The position numbers and the translations under genes are program-made. From Brevinema andersonii (GTDB taxonomy: Bacteria > Spirochaetota > Brevinematia > Brevinematales > Brevinemataceae), in the NCBI RefSeq assembly GCF_900112165.1, contig NZ_FOKY01000002.1, positions 101,450 to 165,449 of the forward strand: 64,000 bases of DNA, given 5' to 3'. Every line of letters begins with the position of its first letter. Positions within the stretch are counted from its first letter, which is position 1. Positions 45,531-54,361 of this stretch are shown in pieces. The notes beneath the pieces are model-generated. The model worked only from the letters and a program-made list of their open reading frames with translations. It did no database searches and was not told the DNA's origin.

Positions 45531-45558
45531 ACATATTAAATTTAAATATTTAATATGT
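45531..45558. repeat. AT-rich inverted repeat after the endolysin
   Basis: Perfect 11-bp arms ACATATTAAAT/ATTTAATATGT with a 6-base loop, 33 bases after the endolysin stop. No T tract. It may end phage transcription or mark the element's right edge. Confidence 0.5.
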
Positions 45559-45597
45559 ATATAATTACTAAAAAAACTCTCTGAAATAAAATTATAC

Positions 45598-45626
45598 TTG
45601 ACAGTAAAAATGAAAGATGTTATAAT
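45598..45626 (+). promoter_or_regulatory. Consensus sigma-70 promoter of the outer-membrane protein gene
   Basis: TTGACA, 17-base spacer, TATAAT with TGT before it: perfect hexamers, optimal spacing and extended -10. Leader of about 90 bases to the ATG at 45725. Confidence 0.9.
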
Positions 45627-45724
45627 TAGCAACAATTATATTCTTCGGTTAATTATTTCTAAATATATAATTTTTAATAAAAAACTCTTTCAAACTACTA
45701 AATATATTATATAAGGAGACATCT

Positions 45725-46534
45725 ATGCGTAAAGTCTTTATGTTAATAGCTGCATTAGCAGTTGCATTACCTGTATTTGCTCAAGATAGCCCTGCAGTCA
45801 AAAAGGATTTGACTATCAATCTTGATGGCTATTCAGGGAATCTTAATGCTGATAAAAACGTCAAACGTTTTTCTGGTAATGAAACTGAATTTGGTATTAC
45901 TTATAGTCAAAATTTTGCAAATGCTCAATGGTTAACTTCAGGTCTTAATGCTGTTATACTTGGAAATCAAACATGGGCCCATGACACTAAAGGAAATGCT
46001 CTTTATTCTAAAAGTGGACCTAATTTTACTACTGCAAAAGCTAAAGTTTTTGTTAAATTTGGTCGTTATGTTGGTATGTTTCTTGATACACAAGGATTAT
46101 TAGGAACTTCAGTTGGCTATACTTTTAATTTACCATCAAATCAAACTTTCAAACTAATTGGAGACCTCGAATTTTTTGTTACGGGAAATCATTGGTATGG
46201 TCGATATTGGGATAGTACTGGCGGACAAGATTCTTTTGAAGGAAGAGGAATTATTGACTTTGTACACCTTGGTTTTTCATATGGTGTCGGTTTTACTCCT
46301 AACTGGAATTTTTCAACTTATTTAGGGTTACGTACTGCTGGGGATTATAGTGATATCCTTTTAGAGAATCTATATATTAGATGGAACAATACTATTTCTT
46401 ACAGTATTAATGGTTTTGAAATTTGGGGTCAATTACGTTTTGAAGCTAGAAATATTGCTGTTGCTACTACAACCACATATCATTTTAAAATGAATGCTGG
46501 CATATCTTATAGTTTTGATTTTTCCAGACTTTAA
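45725..46534 (+). CDS. Outer-membrane beta-barrel protein, probably highly expressed
   Basis: 269 residues. Signal peptide MRKVFMLIAALAVALPVFAQ with clear AxA-type cleavage, then alternating aromatic/polar strands characteristic of a barrel and a C-terminal aromatic (SYSFDFSRL). Repeated pattern of ~10-residue strands (FGRYVGMFLDTQGLLG, VHLGFSYGVGFTPN). AAGGAG precedes the ATG. No family recognised; the strong promoter suggests an abundant surface protein or porin. A strong terminator follows. Confidence 0.75.
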   Translation: MRKVFMLIAALAVALPVFAQDSPAVKKDLTINLDGYSGNLNADKNVKRFSGNETEFGITYSQNFANAQWLTSGLNAVILGNQTWAHDTKGNALYSKSGPNFTTAKAKVFVKFGRYVGMFLDTQGLLGTSVGYTFNLPSNQTFKLIGDLEFFVTGNHWYGRYWDSTGGQDSFEGRGIIDFVHLGFSYGVGFTPNWNFSTYLGLRTAGDYSDILLENLYIRWNNTISYSINGFEIWGQLRFEARNIAVATTTTYHFKMNAGISYSFDFSRL

Positions 46535-46559
46535 AATTCCTGTATCCAATAACTTAATT

Positions 46560-46591
46560 AGCAGCTTCTAACGAGAAGCTGCTATATTTTT
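46560..46591 (+). terminator. Rho-independent terminator of the outer-membrane protein gene
   Basis: Stem AGCAGCTTCT/AGAAGCTGCT with AACG loop then ATATTTTT. It overlaps the last codons of the convergent glgB. Confidence 0.85.
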
Positions 46592-48712
46592 GTAAAAACA
46601 TAACGCAGCTAAAGGGGGAATTTTTATTTTTATACTAGCTGGTTGCTGTTGGCATGGCTCATTTTCTGCAAAACACTTTTCATTAATAGTATGCGTTCCA
46701 CCATATAATACTTGATCAGAATTAAATATTTCAATCCATAAGCCACTACTAGGCATGCCTACTTGAAATGATTCATGAACTAAAACATTTAAGTTTAGAA
46801 TTATTACTAATTCTTCATTATTGATATCTTTCCTTATCCACTGTAAAAGTCTGCTTTGTATATTATCACAATCAATCCAAGAGAATGCTTTAGGATCAAA
46901 ATCAAATTGGTATAATGCAGGGTGATTTTGATAAAGTTTATTAAGATCTCGAATTAAAAATCTAATACCAGCATGATCAGGATCGGCATTTAAATGCCAA
47001 TCAATAGAATGTGTTTCAGCCCATTCATTCCAAGGTGCAAACTCTTGTCCTGCAAACAACAATTTTTTCCCGGGATGAAACCACATGTAACTCAACATCA
47101 AACGAAGATTAGCAAATTTTTCCCACTCCGAACCAGGCATTCTGCTAAGCAGTGTACCCTTCCCATGAACAACCTCATCATGAGAAAAAGGTAAAATAAA
47201 TCGCTCATGAAAAGTATAAACCATTGAAAATGTTAAGTCATGATGATGCCATTTCCTAAAAATAGGTTCAAGAGAAAAATATTTTAATGTATCATTCATC
47301 CATCCCATATTCCACTTATAAGTAAAACCTAGTCCTCCTTGGTCTGTCGGAGCTGTAACACTTTGAAAAGAAGTAGATTCTTCTGCAATAGTCATTGCAG
47401 TAGGAAAATAACGCTGTATTTCAGCATGGAGACTCTGCAAAAATTCTATCGCTTCTAAATTTTCGCGACCTCCGAAACGATTAGGTATCCATTCTCCTTC
47501 TTTTCGCGAATAATCCAAATACAACATCGAGGCAACCGCGTCAACCCGAAGCCCGTCAATATGAAACATATCCAACCAATATAAAGCACTACCAATTAAA
47601 AATTGACGTACCTCATGGCGACCGTAATTAAAAATATAGGTATTCCAATCCTGATGCCATCCTAATCTGGGATCTTCATGCTCATAAAGAGCAGTACCAT
47701 CAAAACGTTCTAATCCATGATCATCTTGAGGAAAATGCGCAGGTACCCAGTCAATAATCACACCGATATTTTTTTGATGGAGAACATCAACAAATTCCAT
47801 AAATTCATCAGGAGTTCCATACCGAGAAGTAGGTGCAAAATAGCCAGTTACCTGATAACCCCATGATCCATCATAAGGATATTCCGTAATAGGCATAAGC
47901 TCAAGATGCGTAAATCCATGTTCCAACAAATATTCCGCAAGTGGCAAAGCAATATTACTGTAACGTAAGGAATTACCGTTACTGTCTTTGATCCAGGAAT
48001 CTAAGTGGCATTCATAAATAGATAAAGGTTTATCAATACATTGAGTACGAGTCTGCATCCAATTATTATCGTGCCATTCATACTGGCAAATATCATAGGT
48101 GATAGATGCTGTATTAGGACGACGCTCGGCAAAAACAGCATAAGGATCCGCTTTAAAGTGAATAGAACCATCTTTATGTTCTAAAGCAAACTTATAAGCA
48201 TGCCCGGCATCAAGTTCGGGAATAAAAATTTCCCAAATACCTGACGAACCTCGTGGTCGCATAAAGTAACGGGTAGCATCCCAGCCGTTAAAATCACCAG
48301 TCAACCGCACACTAAGAGCAGCAGGTGCCCAAACTGCAAAACAGATTCCCGAAACACCTTGATGAGTGATAAAGTTTGCACCCATAATATTCCATACTTT
48401 TCTATGGGTGCCTTCATTAAAAAGATAAAGATCAAAATCACTAATTACAGGCTCAAAGCTATAAGGATCCAACATAGTATTAGCACTATAGGGATAAGTG
48501 GACAATATGCGATAAGGAAAAGGTTGTTGATCAAGTACAGCTGTCCACAAACCTTCTCCATTATTTTTCAGGGGGTATAATTGCTGCGTTTCGGCATTGA
48601 TAATAGATACAGAATCAGCATTCAAGTCCAAAACTCTCAAATGAAGCTGCTGATTAATATAATGCATACCCAATATATCAAACGGATCTGATTTTATTTT
48701 TTCCCAGCACAT
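46568..48712 (-). CDS. glgB: 1,4-alpha-glucan branching enzyme
   Basis: 714 residues: N-terminal carbohydrate-binding domain(s) (residues ~1-220), GH13 barrel with DWVPAHFPQDDHGL, nucleophile Asp in GLRVDAVASM, acid/base Glu in AEESTSF and the final His-Asp pair in LPFSHDEVVHG, and a C-terminal beta domain. It creates alpha-1,6 branches in glycogen. No other glg gene lies nearby. Preceded by AAGGAGG and its own promoter. Confidence 0.95.
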   Translation of the reverse strand: MCWEKIKSDPFDILGMHYINQQLHLRVLDLNADSVSIINAETQQLYPLKNNGEGLWTAVLDQQPFPYRILSTYPYSANTMLDPYSFEPVISDFDLYLFNEGTHRKVWNIMGANFITHQGVSGICFAVWAPAALSVRLTGDFNGWDATRYFMRPRGSSGIWEIFIPELDAGHAYKFALEHKDGSIHFKADPYAVFAERRPNTASITYDICQYEWHDNNWMQTRTQCIDKPLSIYECHLDSWIKDSNGNSLRYSNIALPLAEYLLEHGFTHLELMPITEYPYDGSWGYQVTGYFAPTSRYGTPDEFMEFVDVLHQKNIGVIIDWVPAHFPQDDHGLERFDGTALYEHEDPRLGWHQDWNTYIFNYGRHEVRQFLIGSALYWLDMFHIDGLRVDAVASMLYLDYSRKEGEWIPNRFGGRENLEAIEFLQSLHAEIQRYFPTAMTIAEESTSFQSVTAPTDQGGLGFTYKWNMGWMNDTLKYFSLEPIFRKWHHHDLTFSMVYTFHERFILPFSHDEVVHGKGTLLSRMPGSEWEKFANLRLMLSYMWFHPGKKLLFAGQEFAPWNEWAETHSIDWHLNADPDHAGIRFLIRDLNKLYQNHPALYQFDFDPKAFSWIDCDNIQSRLLQWIRKDINNEELVIILNLNVLVHESFQVGMPSSGLWIEIFNSDQVLYGGTHTINEKCFAENEPCQQQPASIKIKIPPLAALCFYKNIAASR

Positions 48713-48733
48713 AAAAGCCTCCTTCTTGTGTTA

Positions 48734-48762
48734 AATATACCATAATTCACCAACATTTACAA
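48734..48762 (-). promoter_or_regulatory. Promoter of glgB
   Basis: Minus-strand TTGTAA, 17-base spacer, TATATT, back to back with the ferritin-like gene promoter. Confidence 0.45.
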
Positions 48763-48769
48763 CAAAAAA

Positions 48770-48798
48770 TTGTCTTTAAACGAAAATATTACTATACT
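48770..48798 (+). promoter_or_regulatory. Promoter of the ferritin-like gene
   Basis: TTGTCT, 17-base spacer, TATACT, 27 bases before the ATG. Confidence 0.5.
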
Positions 48799-48825
48799 TA
48801 AAAAAAGACATAAAGGGAGTCTGTT

Positions 48826-49302
48826 ATGAAATTAAAATTAATGAAAGATGAAGTTTTACAGGAAATGAATGCTGTGCATAATTTTATTAAATTGGCCATA
48901 GCATGCCAAAAAGCCGGATATTTGAAAGCAGCTCAATATTACCTCGCACAAGCACGCGAAGATTGCGAACATTCATTTCTCTATGCACGCGAATTAGATA
49001 AATATGATGAGCTTGAAGAAGATATGAATATTGTAGACATCACAAAAAAATATTTCGAAATGGAATTTACAGCAATTGATCGTATTGCAGCTATCAGAGA
49101 AGAAGCAAAATCAGAAAATGTACATGGTATTTGTCCTTTTTTAACTTCACTCTCAAGGGATCATTCTGAAGAAGCATATAGAGCTAAAAAATTGCTTCAA
49201 CAAGTTGAAATTCTGCATAATACTGAAGATATGAAAAGTATTGAAGATTTATATGAAGAATTGATGGGCAATCTACCTGATTACGCAGAAGCAGATCAAT
49301 AA
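48826..49302 (+). CDS. Ferritin-like four-helix protein
   Basis: 158 residues, all helical. Aligned with FtnA-type ferritins: Glu13, Glu45/Asp46 and His49 (AREDCEH) fit the first diiron site, Glu in FEMEFTAIDR and the RDHSEEA helix fit the second. It probably oxidises or stores iron in the cytosol. Asp for Glu at one ligand is a mild deviation. A terminator follows. Confidence 0.65.
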   Translation: MKLKLMKDEVLQEMNAVHNFIKLAIACQKAGYLKAAQYYLAQAREDCEHSFLYARELDKYDELEEDMNIVDITKKYFEMEFTAIDRIAAIREEAKSENVHGICPFLTSLSRDHSEEAYRAKKLLQQVEILHNTEDMKSIEDLYEELMGNLPDYAEADQ

Positions 49303-49326
49303 AAATAGTTATTTTTATTTTAATCA

Positions 49327-49363
49327 AATAAGGAAAAACATAAAGTTTTTCCTTATTTATTTT
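49327..49363 (+). terminator. Rho-independent terminator after the ferritin-like gene
   Basis: Thirteen-bp stem AATAAGGAAAAAC/GTTTTTCCTTATT followed by a T-rich run. Confidence 0.8.
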
Positions 49364-49370
49364 AAGAAAC

Positions 49371-49399
49371 TTGCTATTTAAAAAAAAACTCCCTATACT
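49371..49399 (+). promoter_or_regulatory. Promoter of the arylsulfotransferase-like gene
   Basis: TTGCTA, 17-base spacer, TATACT, about 22 bases before the ATG. Confidence 0.5.
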
Positions 49400-49420
49400 A
49401 TATAAAATTAGGGGGAAATT

Positions 49421-51079
49421 ATGAAAAAAATAGCATTATTTCTAATATTAGTTGGATGTTCTCAAAATATAACTCTTGATTCTATTAAAGATGGTACTCT
49501 TATCAATGTGAATGATAAAAGTTCTTACTTAATTCAAAATCCATATAAAAATGCTCCTCTATCAGCAGAATTTCGCTTATCGAAAACTAATGACGAACCA
49601 ATTACTATTACGGTAAAAGGTCAAGATGGATCTGATTCTGATCTAAGTTATACATGGCCTACAGGTTATGGAAAATCATTTCCTGTTTTAGGATTATATT
49701 TTGAAGCAACTAATACTGTTATTATAAGTACCCCTACAATAACAAAAACACTCTATCTTGCTGTCACAAACAAACCTTCAGAATATATCAATAATATTAC
49801 AGTTACTGAAAATAACAGACCTAAAGATCCTAATCGAAAAAACTTTTTAAATTTTATTAATCCCGTAGGTAAATTAACAGACATCCTTGCTATTGATGAT
49901 TGGGGAAAAATTCGATGGTATTTTATGCCTGGAGAAGAAATTCATGGAATAAAATTCAAAGAATCAAATAATCAAATATTAATGAATTATCTTTCGACTA
50001 CAAAAACCGAAGTGAAAACCATAAATTTAATTGGGAAAAATATTAAAACTATCAAATTAAACGATCAAATCAAAAATAATGTTCCCCAAGCTGATAAACG
50101 TTTTCACCACGATATGGTATTCTTAAGCAACAGCAATATTATTATTTTGGATAAATCTCAATATGGTGTTGAAGATTTAATTATAGAAATAGATAATAAA
50201 GGCAATTTAGTGCGGGAAATTCTTATTGGAGATTGGATCCGCCAAAGTGTTAACGGCAACCCTAAAGACTATACCGGATTGGAATTGTTTACATTTGATT
50301 CAAGCAATAATACTATTAATGAATATGCTTCTGATGGGGTTTATCCAGGTATGCCTAAAGAGAAAAATGCTATTGATTGGGCTCATATCAACGCATTATC
50401 ATTGGATGAGCAATCACGCATATTATATTTATCATTTCGGCAGCATGGGATTTTTGCCTTCAATTACGATACAGGAGAATTAAAATGGATCGCTATTAGA
50501 GATAATTATACGATGCCAGCTGCTAATAGAAATTTTTACAATATTCCTGAAGATATGCAATACGTACATGAAATACCAAAATTACAGCCTTATATAGTAA
50601 AATTCAACAACGGATTTGGGCCTGATCATCCGCATGCGGTGACAAGTTTGGACAATAATAAGATCATGGTATTTGATAATTCCGGAAACGACGGCCAAAA
50701 CCCAGAAGATGGTTCACGTTTGCTTGTATTTGATGTTGATGAAAAAACAAAACAAGGAAAAATTGATTGGGAATATAAACATATTGTAAGTAATAAACAA
50801 TTTTTATATTCACAAATTGTTTCTGATATTGATAGAACACCTTTTGATAGTTATATTGGTATTTATGGAACACGTTTACCATTTTATTTTCTGGAAATAA
50901 ATGATAATAAGCAAATAATTTTTGAAATGCAATTAAACATAACAGCTAAAGCTCCTGGAGAAAGCGATATTGCATTACCAATAGCATGTCCCATATCACG
51001 TTTAGCACAAAACGGAATATTTCTATACAGAGGAGATTACCAACCTATTTATCCGGCATTATTCTATTCGATAGACTAA
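49421..51079 (+). CDS. Aryl-sulfate sulfotransferase (AssT family) lipoprotein
   Basis: 552 residues. An N-terminal Ig-like domain (residues ~20-115, ITITVKGQDGSDSDL) is followed by a beta-propeller carrying the family's histidine-rich positions: KRFHHDMVFL, DWAHINAL and GPDHPHAVTS, which include the transient sulfo-histidine candidate. Arylsulfotransferases move sulfate between phenols in the periplasm. The signal LFLILVGCSQ predicts lipid anchoring, unlike the DsbA-dependent soluble E. coli enzyme. Isolated gene; no dsb partner nearby. Confidence 0.75.
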   Translation: MKKIALFLILVGCSQNITLDSIKDGTLINVNDKSSYLIQNPYKNAPLSAEFRLSKTNDEPITITVKGQDGSDSDLSYTWPTGYGKSFPVLGLYFEATNTVIISTPTITKTLYLAVTNKPSEYINNITVTENNRPKDPNRKNFLNFINPVGKLTDILAIDDWGKIRWYFMPGEEIHGIKFKESNNQILMNYLSTTKTEVKTINLIGKNIKTIKLNDQIKNNVPQADKRFHHDMVFLSNSNIIILDKSQYGVEDLIIEIDNKGNLVREILIGDWIRQSVNGNPKDYTGLELFTFDSSNNTINEYASDGVYPGMPKEKNAIDWAHINALSLDEQSRILYLSFRQHGIFAFNYDTGELKWIAIRDNYTMPAANRNFYNIPEDMQYVHEIPKLQPYIVKFNNGFGPDHPHAVTSLDNNKIMVFDNSGNDGQNPEDGSRLLVFDVDEKTKQGKIDWEYKHIVSNKQFLYSQIVSDIDRTPFDSYIGIYGTRLPFYFLEINDNKQIIFEMQLNITAKAPGESDIALPIACPISRLAQNGIFLYRGDYQPIYPALFYSID

Positions 51080-51080
51080 T

Positions 51081-52064
51081 TTATGGAATCTCTACCGCTT
51101 GAAGTATTTTATCAATAATAATATCTGACGTAAAACCTTCTGCTTCAGCTTCAAAAGATAAGATGATACGATGACGTAATACTTGATGGGCAATGCTTTT
51201 AACATCTTCTGGAATAACATAAGCCCGCCCATCGAGAAATGCTTCTGCTTTAGCAGCTTTCAAAAATGAAAGGGATGCACGGGGAGATGCTCCACAACGA
51301 ATGTATTCAGATCTGATATTTACTGATTCTGGCTCACGTGTAGCATATACTAAGTTAACAATATATTCAAAAATTTTTTCATCCGCATAAATCTGTTTAA
51401 CAACACTTTGCAAACTCAATACTTCTTTTTTATTAATAACAGTACGTGCCTCAGGGAATAAATCCCCTCCCATGCGAGCTAAAATACGCTTCTCTTCTGC
51501 GCGCGAAGGATAAGAAGTGATGGCTTTAAGGAGAAAACGATCCATTTGAGCTTCAGGAAGAGGATAAGTACCTTCTTGCTCTATCGGATTTTGAGTAGCC
51601 ATAACCAAAAATGGTTCCTCTAACTTATAAGTATGATCACCTAAAGTAACAGTTTTTTCCTGCATTGCTTCTAACAAAGCTGCTTGAACTTTTGCTGGAG
51701 CTCTATTAATTTCGTCAGCAAGCACAAAATTACTAAACACAGGGCCCTTTTTAACATCAAACTTGCCTGAACCTTGATTATAAACAAGCGTACCTCGAAT
51801 ATCTGCAGGCAACATATCTGGAGTAAACTGGATCCGTTTGAAATCAAGATCCAGAATTTTAGCTAAAGTTTGCACAGCTAAAGTTTTAGCAAGCCCTGGA
51901 AGACCTTCCACTAAAATGTGACTTCCTGTTAATAATCCCATCATGAGATACTTGAACAGATTTTTTTGACCGACAATTACTTTTTCAAATTCCGATTCAA
52001 TTTTCAACAATAATTCTTTTTTTTCTACGGCAATTTCCGTAACACGTCGAATATCTTGATCCAT
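51081..52064 (-). CDS. MoxR-type AAA+ ATPase
   Basis: 327 residues. Walker A LVEGLPGLAKTL, Walker B VLADEINRAPAK, sensor-like MATQNPIEQEGTYPLPEAQ and a C-terminal lid (GASPRASLSFLKAAKA). MoxR proteins act as chaperones, usually with VWA and DUF58 partners. None lies next to it here; the VWA protein at 28-30 kb is the nearest candidate but not adjacent. Confidence 0.92.
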   Translation of the reverse strand: MDQDIRRVTEIAVEKKELLLKIESEFEKVIVGQKNLFKYLMMGLLTGSHILVEGLPGLAKTLAVQTLAKILDLDFKRIQFTPDMLPADIRGTLVYNQGSGKFDVKKGPVFSNFVLADEINRAPAKVQAALLEAMQEKTVTLGDHTYKLEEPFLVMATQNPIEQEGTYPLPEAQMDRFLLKAITSYPSRAEEKRILARMGGDLFPEARTVINKKEVLSLQSVVKQIYADEKIFEYIVNLVYATREPESVNIRSEYIRCGASPRASLSFLKAAKAEAFLDGRAYVIPEDVKSIAHQVLRHRIILSFEAEAEGFTSDIIIDKILQAVEIP

Positions 52065-52119
52065 CAGAACCTCGTTTTAATCATTAATATCATTATTCTA
52101 CTCAAACAACTACCTTTTG

Positions 52120-52656
52120 TCAAGGAATTAACAAAAATACTAACGAAAATACAGACAAAATTAATAATTTCCAGGCAGTAGCAAATTTCCACGAATACCG
52201 GTCTAGTGAAAAACTAATTGTAATAGAAGTCATCAAAATTAAGAAAAATATTAAACCGATACTTATTCCTAACGCATATATAAAACTTAATGGAATAGAC
52301 ATATCCAATCCAAGTAAATTAACAGAACTTAAGAGCACTAATGGATCACCTTTTTTAATAATGCCAACAATGGAATGATCTGTATATGATTGGGGTAAAA
52401 TAATATCCAAAAATATACTCAGAAGCATCATAAATCCAACAAAAAAAGGTAATAAAAAAATAGGAGAAAAAAAATCCTGAAATATCAAAATACTAAAACT
52501 GCAAATAAAGAATAATAAAAAAAATCGAATACTAACCCATAATATTTCAGAAAATGAGTAAACACATAAAACTACCATCACTAAACCTAACATCTGACTA
52601 ACAACAATATTTTGAGAAAAAATAGCATCAAAAAATACATTTACTACCTGATTCAT
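52120..52656 (-). CDS. RnfA/RnfE-type membrane subunit, divergent (RnfA position)
   Basis: 178 residues from ATG 52656, overlapping the previous stop (ATGA). Six membrane segments; IFSQNIVVSQMLGLVMVV aligns with the RnfA helix that normally holds LGLCP, and LLPFFVGFMMLLSIFLDIIL with the next helices. The cluster-ligating cysteines of RnfA/NqrE are absent (LGLVM; second site also without Cys). Last gene of the operon. Confidence 0.6.
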   Translation of the reverse strand: MNQVVNVFFDAIFSQNIVVSQMLGLVMVVLCVYSFSEILWVSIRFFLLFFICSFSILIFQDFFSPIFLLPFFVGFMMLLSIFLDIILPQSYTDHSIVGIIKKGDPLVLLSSVNLLGLDMSIPLSFIYALGISIGLIFFLILMTSITISFSLDRYSWKFATAWKLLILSVFSLVFLLIP

Positions 52657-53249
52657 TGAGATTTTTCCCATACAGCAATAATCATAAGCATAAAGCCTAT
52701 AAAAAAAAGCGTAATTGCACGTCTATAAACAAAAATCCCATTAATAACAAAATCAGAAAAATACCACACAATCTCCCAATCTCCCAGTTGCATATTAATT
52801 GAACGATCGATAGAAATTTCACGCACCATTGCCGCTATTATCAATAAAAAAGAAAGTAAAATAGCATCCTTACCAAAACTTTTTTCTGATAAAGCAATAT
52901 TTTCATTAAGCCAGAAAATCATAACACTACATGACGCCATAGATGCTGGAAATATAAATTTAAGTTGGCTGTAAATTTGAAAATCAAAATGTTTAATAAG
53001 CAAAAGATATAACCCTGATAATAAAGTTGCTAAAAAAGACGCAATATAAAAACGAATAGAACAAGAAACATACTTGAAAAAAAGCACATTTATAGTGCCT
53101 ATTAAAGGGTAAAGCAATAAAACACCAATAGCTGCAATTAAGGCGATTTTTGTGTAATCGATTGTATAAATTAAAGGAAACATGACAACAACAAATAAAG
53201 TAGAAGAATCTATAAAAATTTTATTCATTTTTCCTCGGATAAATTTCAT
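52653..53249 (-). CDS. RnfE-like membrane subunit, divergent
   Basis: 198 residues from ATG 53249, which overlaps the rnfD stop (ATGA); an in-frame ATG at 53228 has a GAGG site and is the alternative. Hydrophobic throughout. FIFPASMASCSVMIFWLNEN with the following DAILLSFLLIIAAMVREI matches RnfE/NqrD helices; the second cluster Cys is kept, while the first (LCP) is replaced by FPLIY. Probably embedded with RnfA in the inner membrane. Confidence 0.6.
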   Translation of the reverse strand: MKFIRGKMNKIFIDSSTLFVVVMFPLIYTIDYTKIALIAAIGVLLLYPLIGTINVLFFKYVSCSIRFYIASFLATLLSGLYLLLIKHFDFQIYSQLKFIFPASMASCSVMIFWLNENIALSEKSFGKDAILLSFLLIIAAMVREISIDRSINMQLGDWEIVWYFSDFVINGIFVYRRAITLFFIGFMLMIIAVWEKSQ

Positions 53250-54361
53250 ATTGCTGTAGATAATATATTTAAGAGGTATATTGTTATCATTATACATAAC
53301 GCAATAACAAGATGAAATGAATGGCTTTTTATTTTATCAATAAAGATATTCCAAGAAAAATAGTATTTTTCTTCAATCATGTTTTTCTGATATCCAAAAT
53401 AAGGGTGATTTGGCCATATATCGAAAATAGGAGTGATGGCACCCATTAGAAGAAATATGACAATTTGAGCTAACCAAATTCCTTGAATTTTCAGAATAAA
53501 TATGCCTACTGCGGATAAAAATGCTGCCCAAATCTTACGGGAAATAAGGATCGGCTGTGTCCCAAAATAAGAAAGAATAAATACAGAAAAAAATAATGTG
53601 CCATTTTGAAATAGAAAATTAAACATATCTAAAGAAAACAAATTTTTATTTAGAAATCCAGAAAAAACTACTGTTAAAAGAAAAAGAGTTCCTAGATATA
53701 TAAGAAGTATTAAAATAAAAAAAACATTGCATATGCCCAAATAAAATAAGGAAATAAGTAATAAAATAAGAGAAGTTTCCCCCATATTACCAGCAAGATT
53801 GCCCCAAAAGATCCCCCATAATGAAGGTGTAGAATCAGCCGCTCGAGCAAAATCTTGATTGAATAGAATAGAATTAGCTTGGAGCCAATTAACAGAATAT
53901 TGATTCATAATTTGAAATAATGTAGGTGGCTTCTCTGATATAACAGAAGGGAATAAAAGATAAAGAATCAATTTGGCTAATAATGCTGGATGAAATATTT
54001 GATGACTTTTTATCTTAAAAACCAAATAGTTAAAAAAATACAACAACACTCCTAAAATAGGAATAAACCAAGATACTGTTACCGGTAACATTAAAATCAA
54101 AATAAGAACACCGTTTATCCATGCAAAACTGGACATAAAAAACGAACGATCCTGCAATTTAATAAAATACGCACAAATAAAAGCCATCATTATTCCTATT
54201 GCTAGAATAAAAAACACCTTAAGACCAAACAATATGACAGCTGAAATGCATGTTAAAATAAGCATTAAAAAGACATCAAACATCATTCTTTTAGAAGAAA
54301 CAGAAGCATGAAGATAAGGAGCTTGAATGAAAACATTTTCATAAGATTTAATAAGGGACAT
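53246..54361 (-). CDS. rnfD: RnfD-like membrane subunit
   Basis: 371 residues with about ten membrane segments. GIFWGNLAGNMGETSLILLLI and HPYFGYQ-type C-terminal features match RnfD/NqrB. The FMN-accepting Thr would be in ADSTPSLW, but the usual Asp-x-x-Ser-Gly-Ala-Thr context is degraded. RnfD normally carries covalent FMN and contributes to ion translocation. It overlaps rnfC by 14 bases. Confidence 0.75.
   Translation of the reverse strand: MSLIKSYENVFIQAPYLHASVSSKRMMFDVFLMLILTCISAVILFGLKVFFILAIGIMMAFICAYFIKLQDRSFFMSSFAWINGVLILILMLPVTVSWFIPILGVLLYFFNYLVFKIKSHQIFHPALLAKLILYLLFPSVISEKPPTLFQIMNQYSVNWLQANSILFNQDFARAADSTPSLWGIFWGNLAGNMGETSLILLLISLFYLGICNVFFILILLIYLGTLFLLTVVFSGFLNKNLFSLDMFNFLFQNGTLFFSVFILSYFGTQPILISRKIWAAFLSAVGIFILKIQGIWLAQIVIFLLMGAITPIFDIWPNHPYFGYQKNMIEEKYYFSWNIFIDKIKSHSFHLVIALCIMITIYLLNILSTAI

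Noticed and set aside
30629..45724. att direct repeats flanking the phage region
   Set aside because: No repeat longer than AT-rich chance matches was found by eye on both sides.
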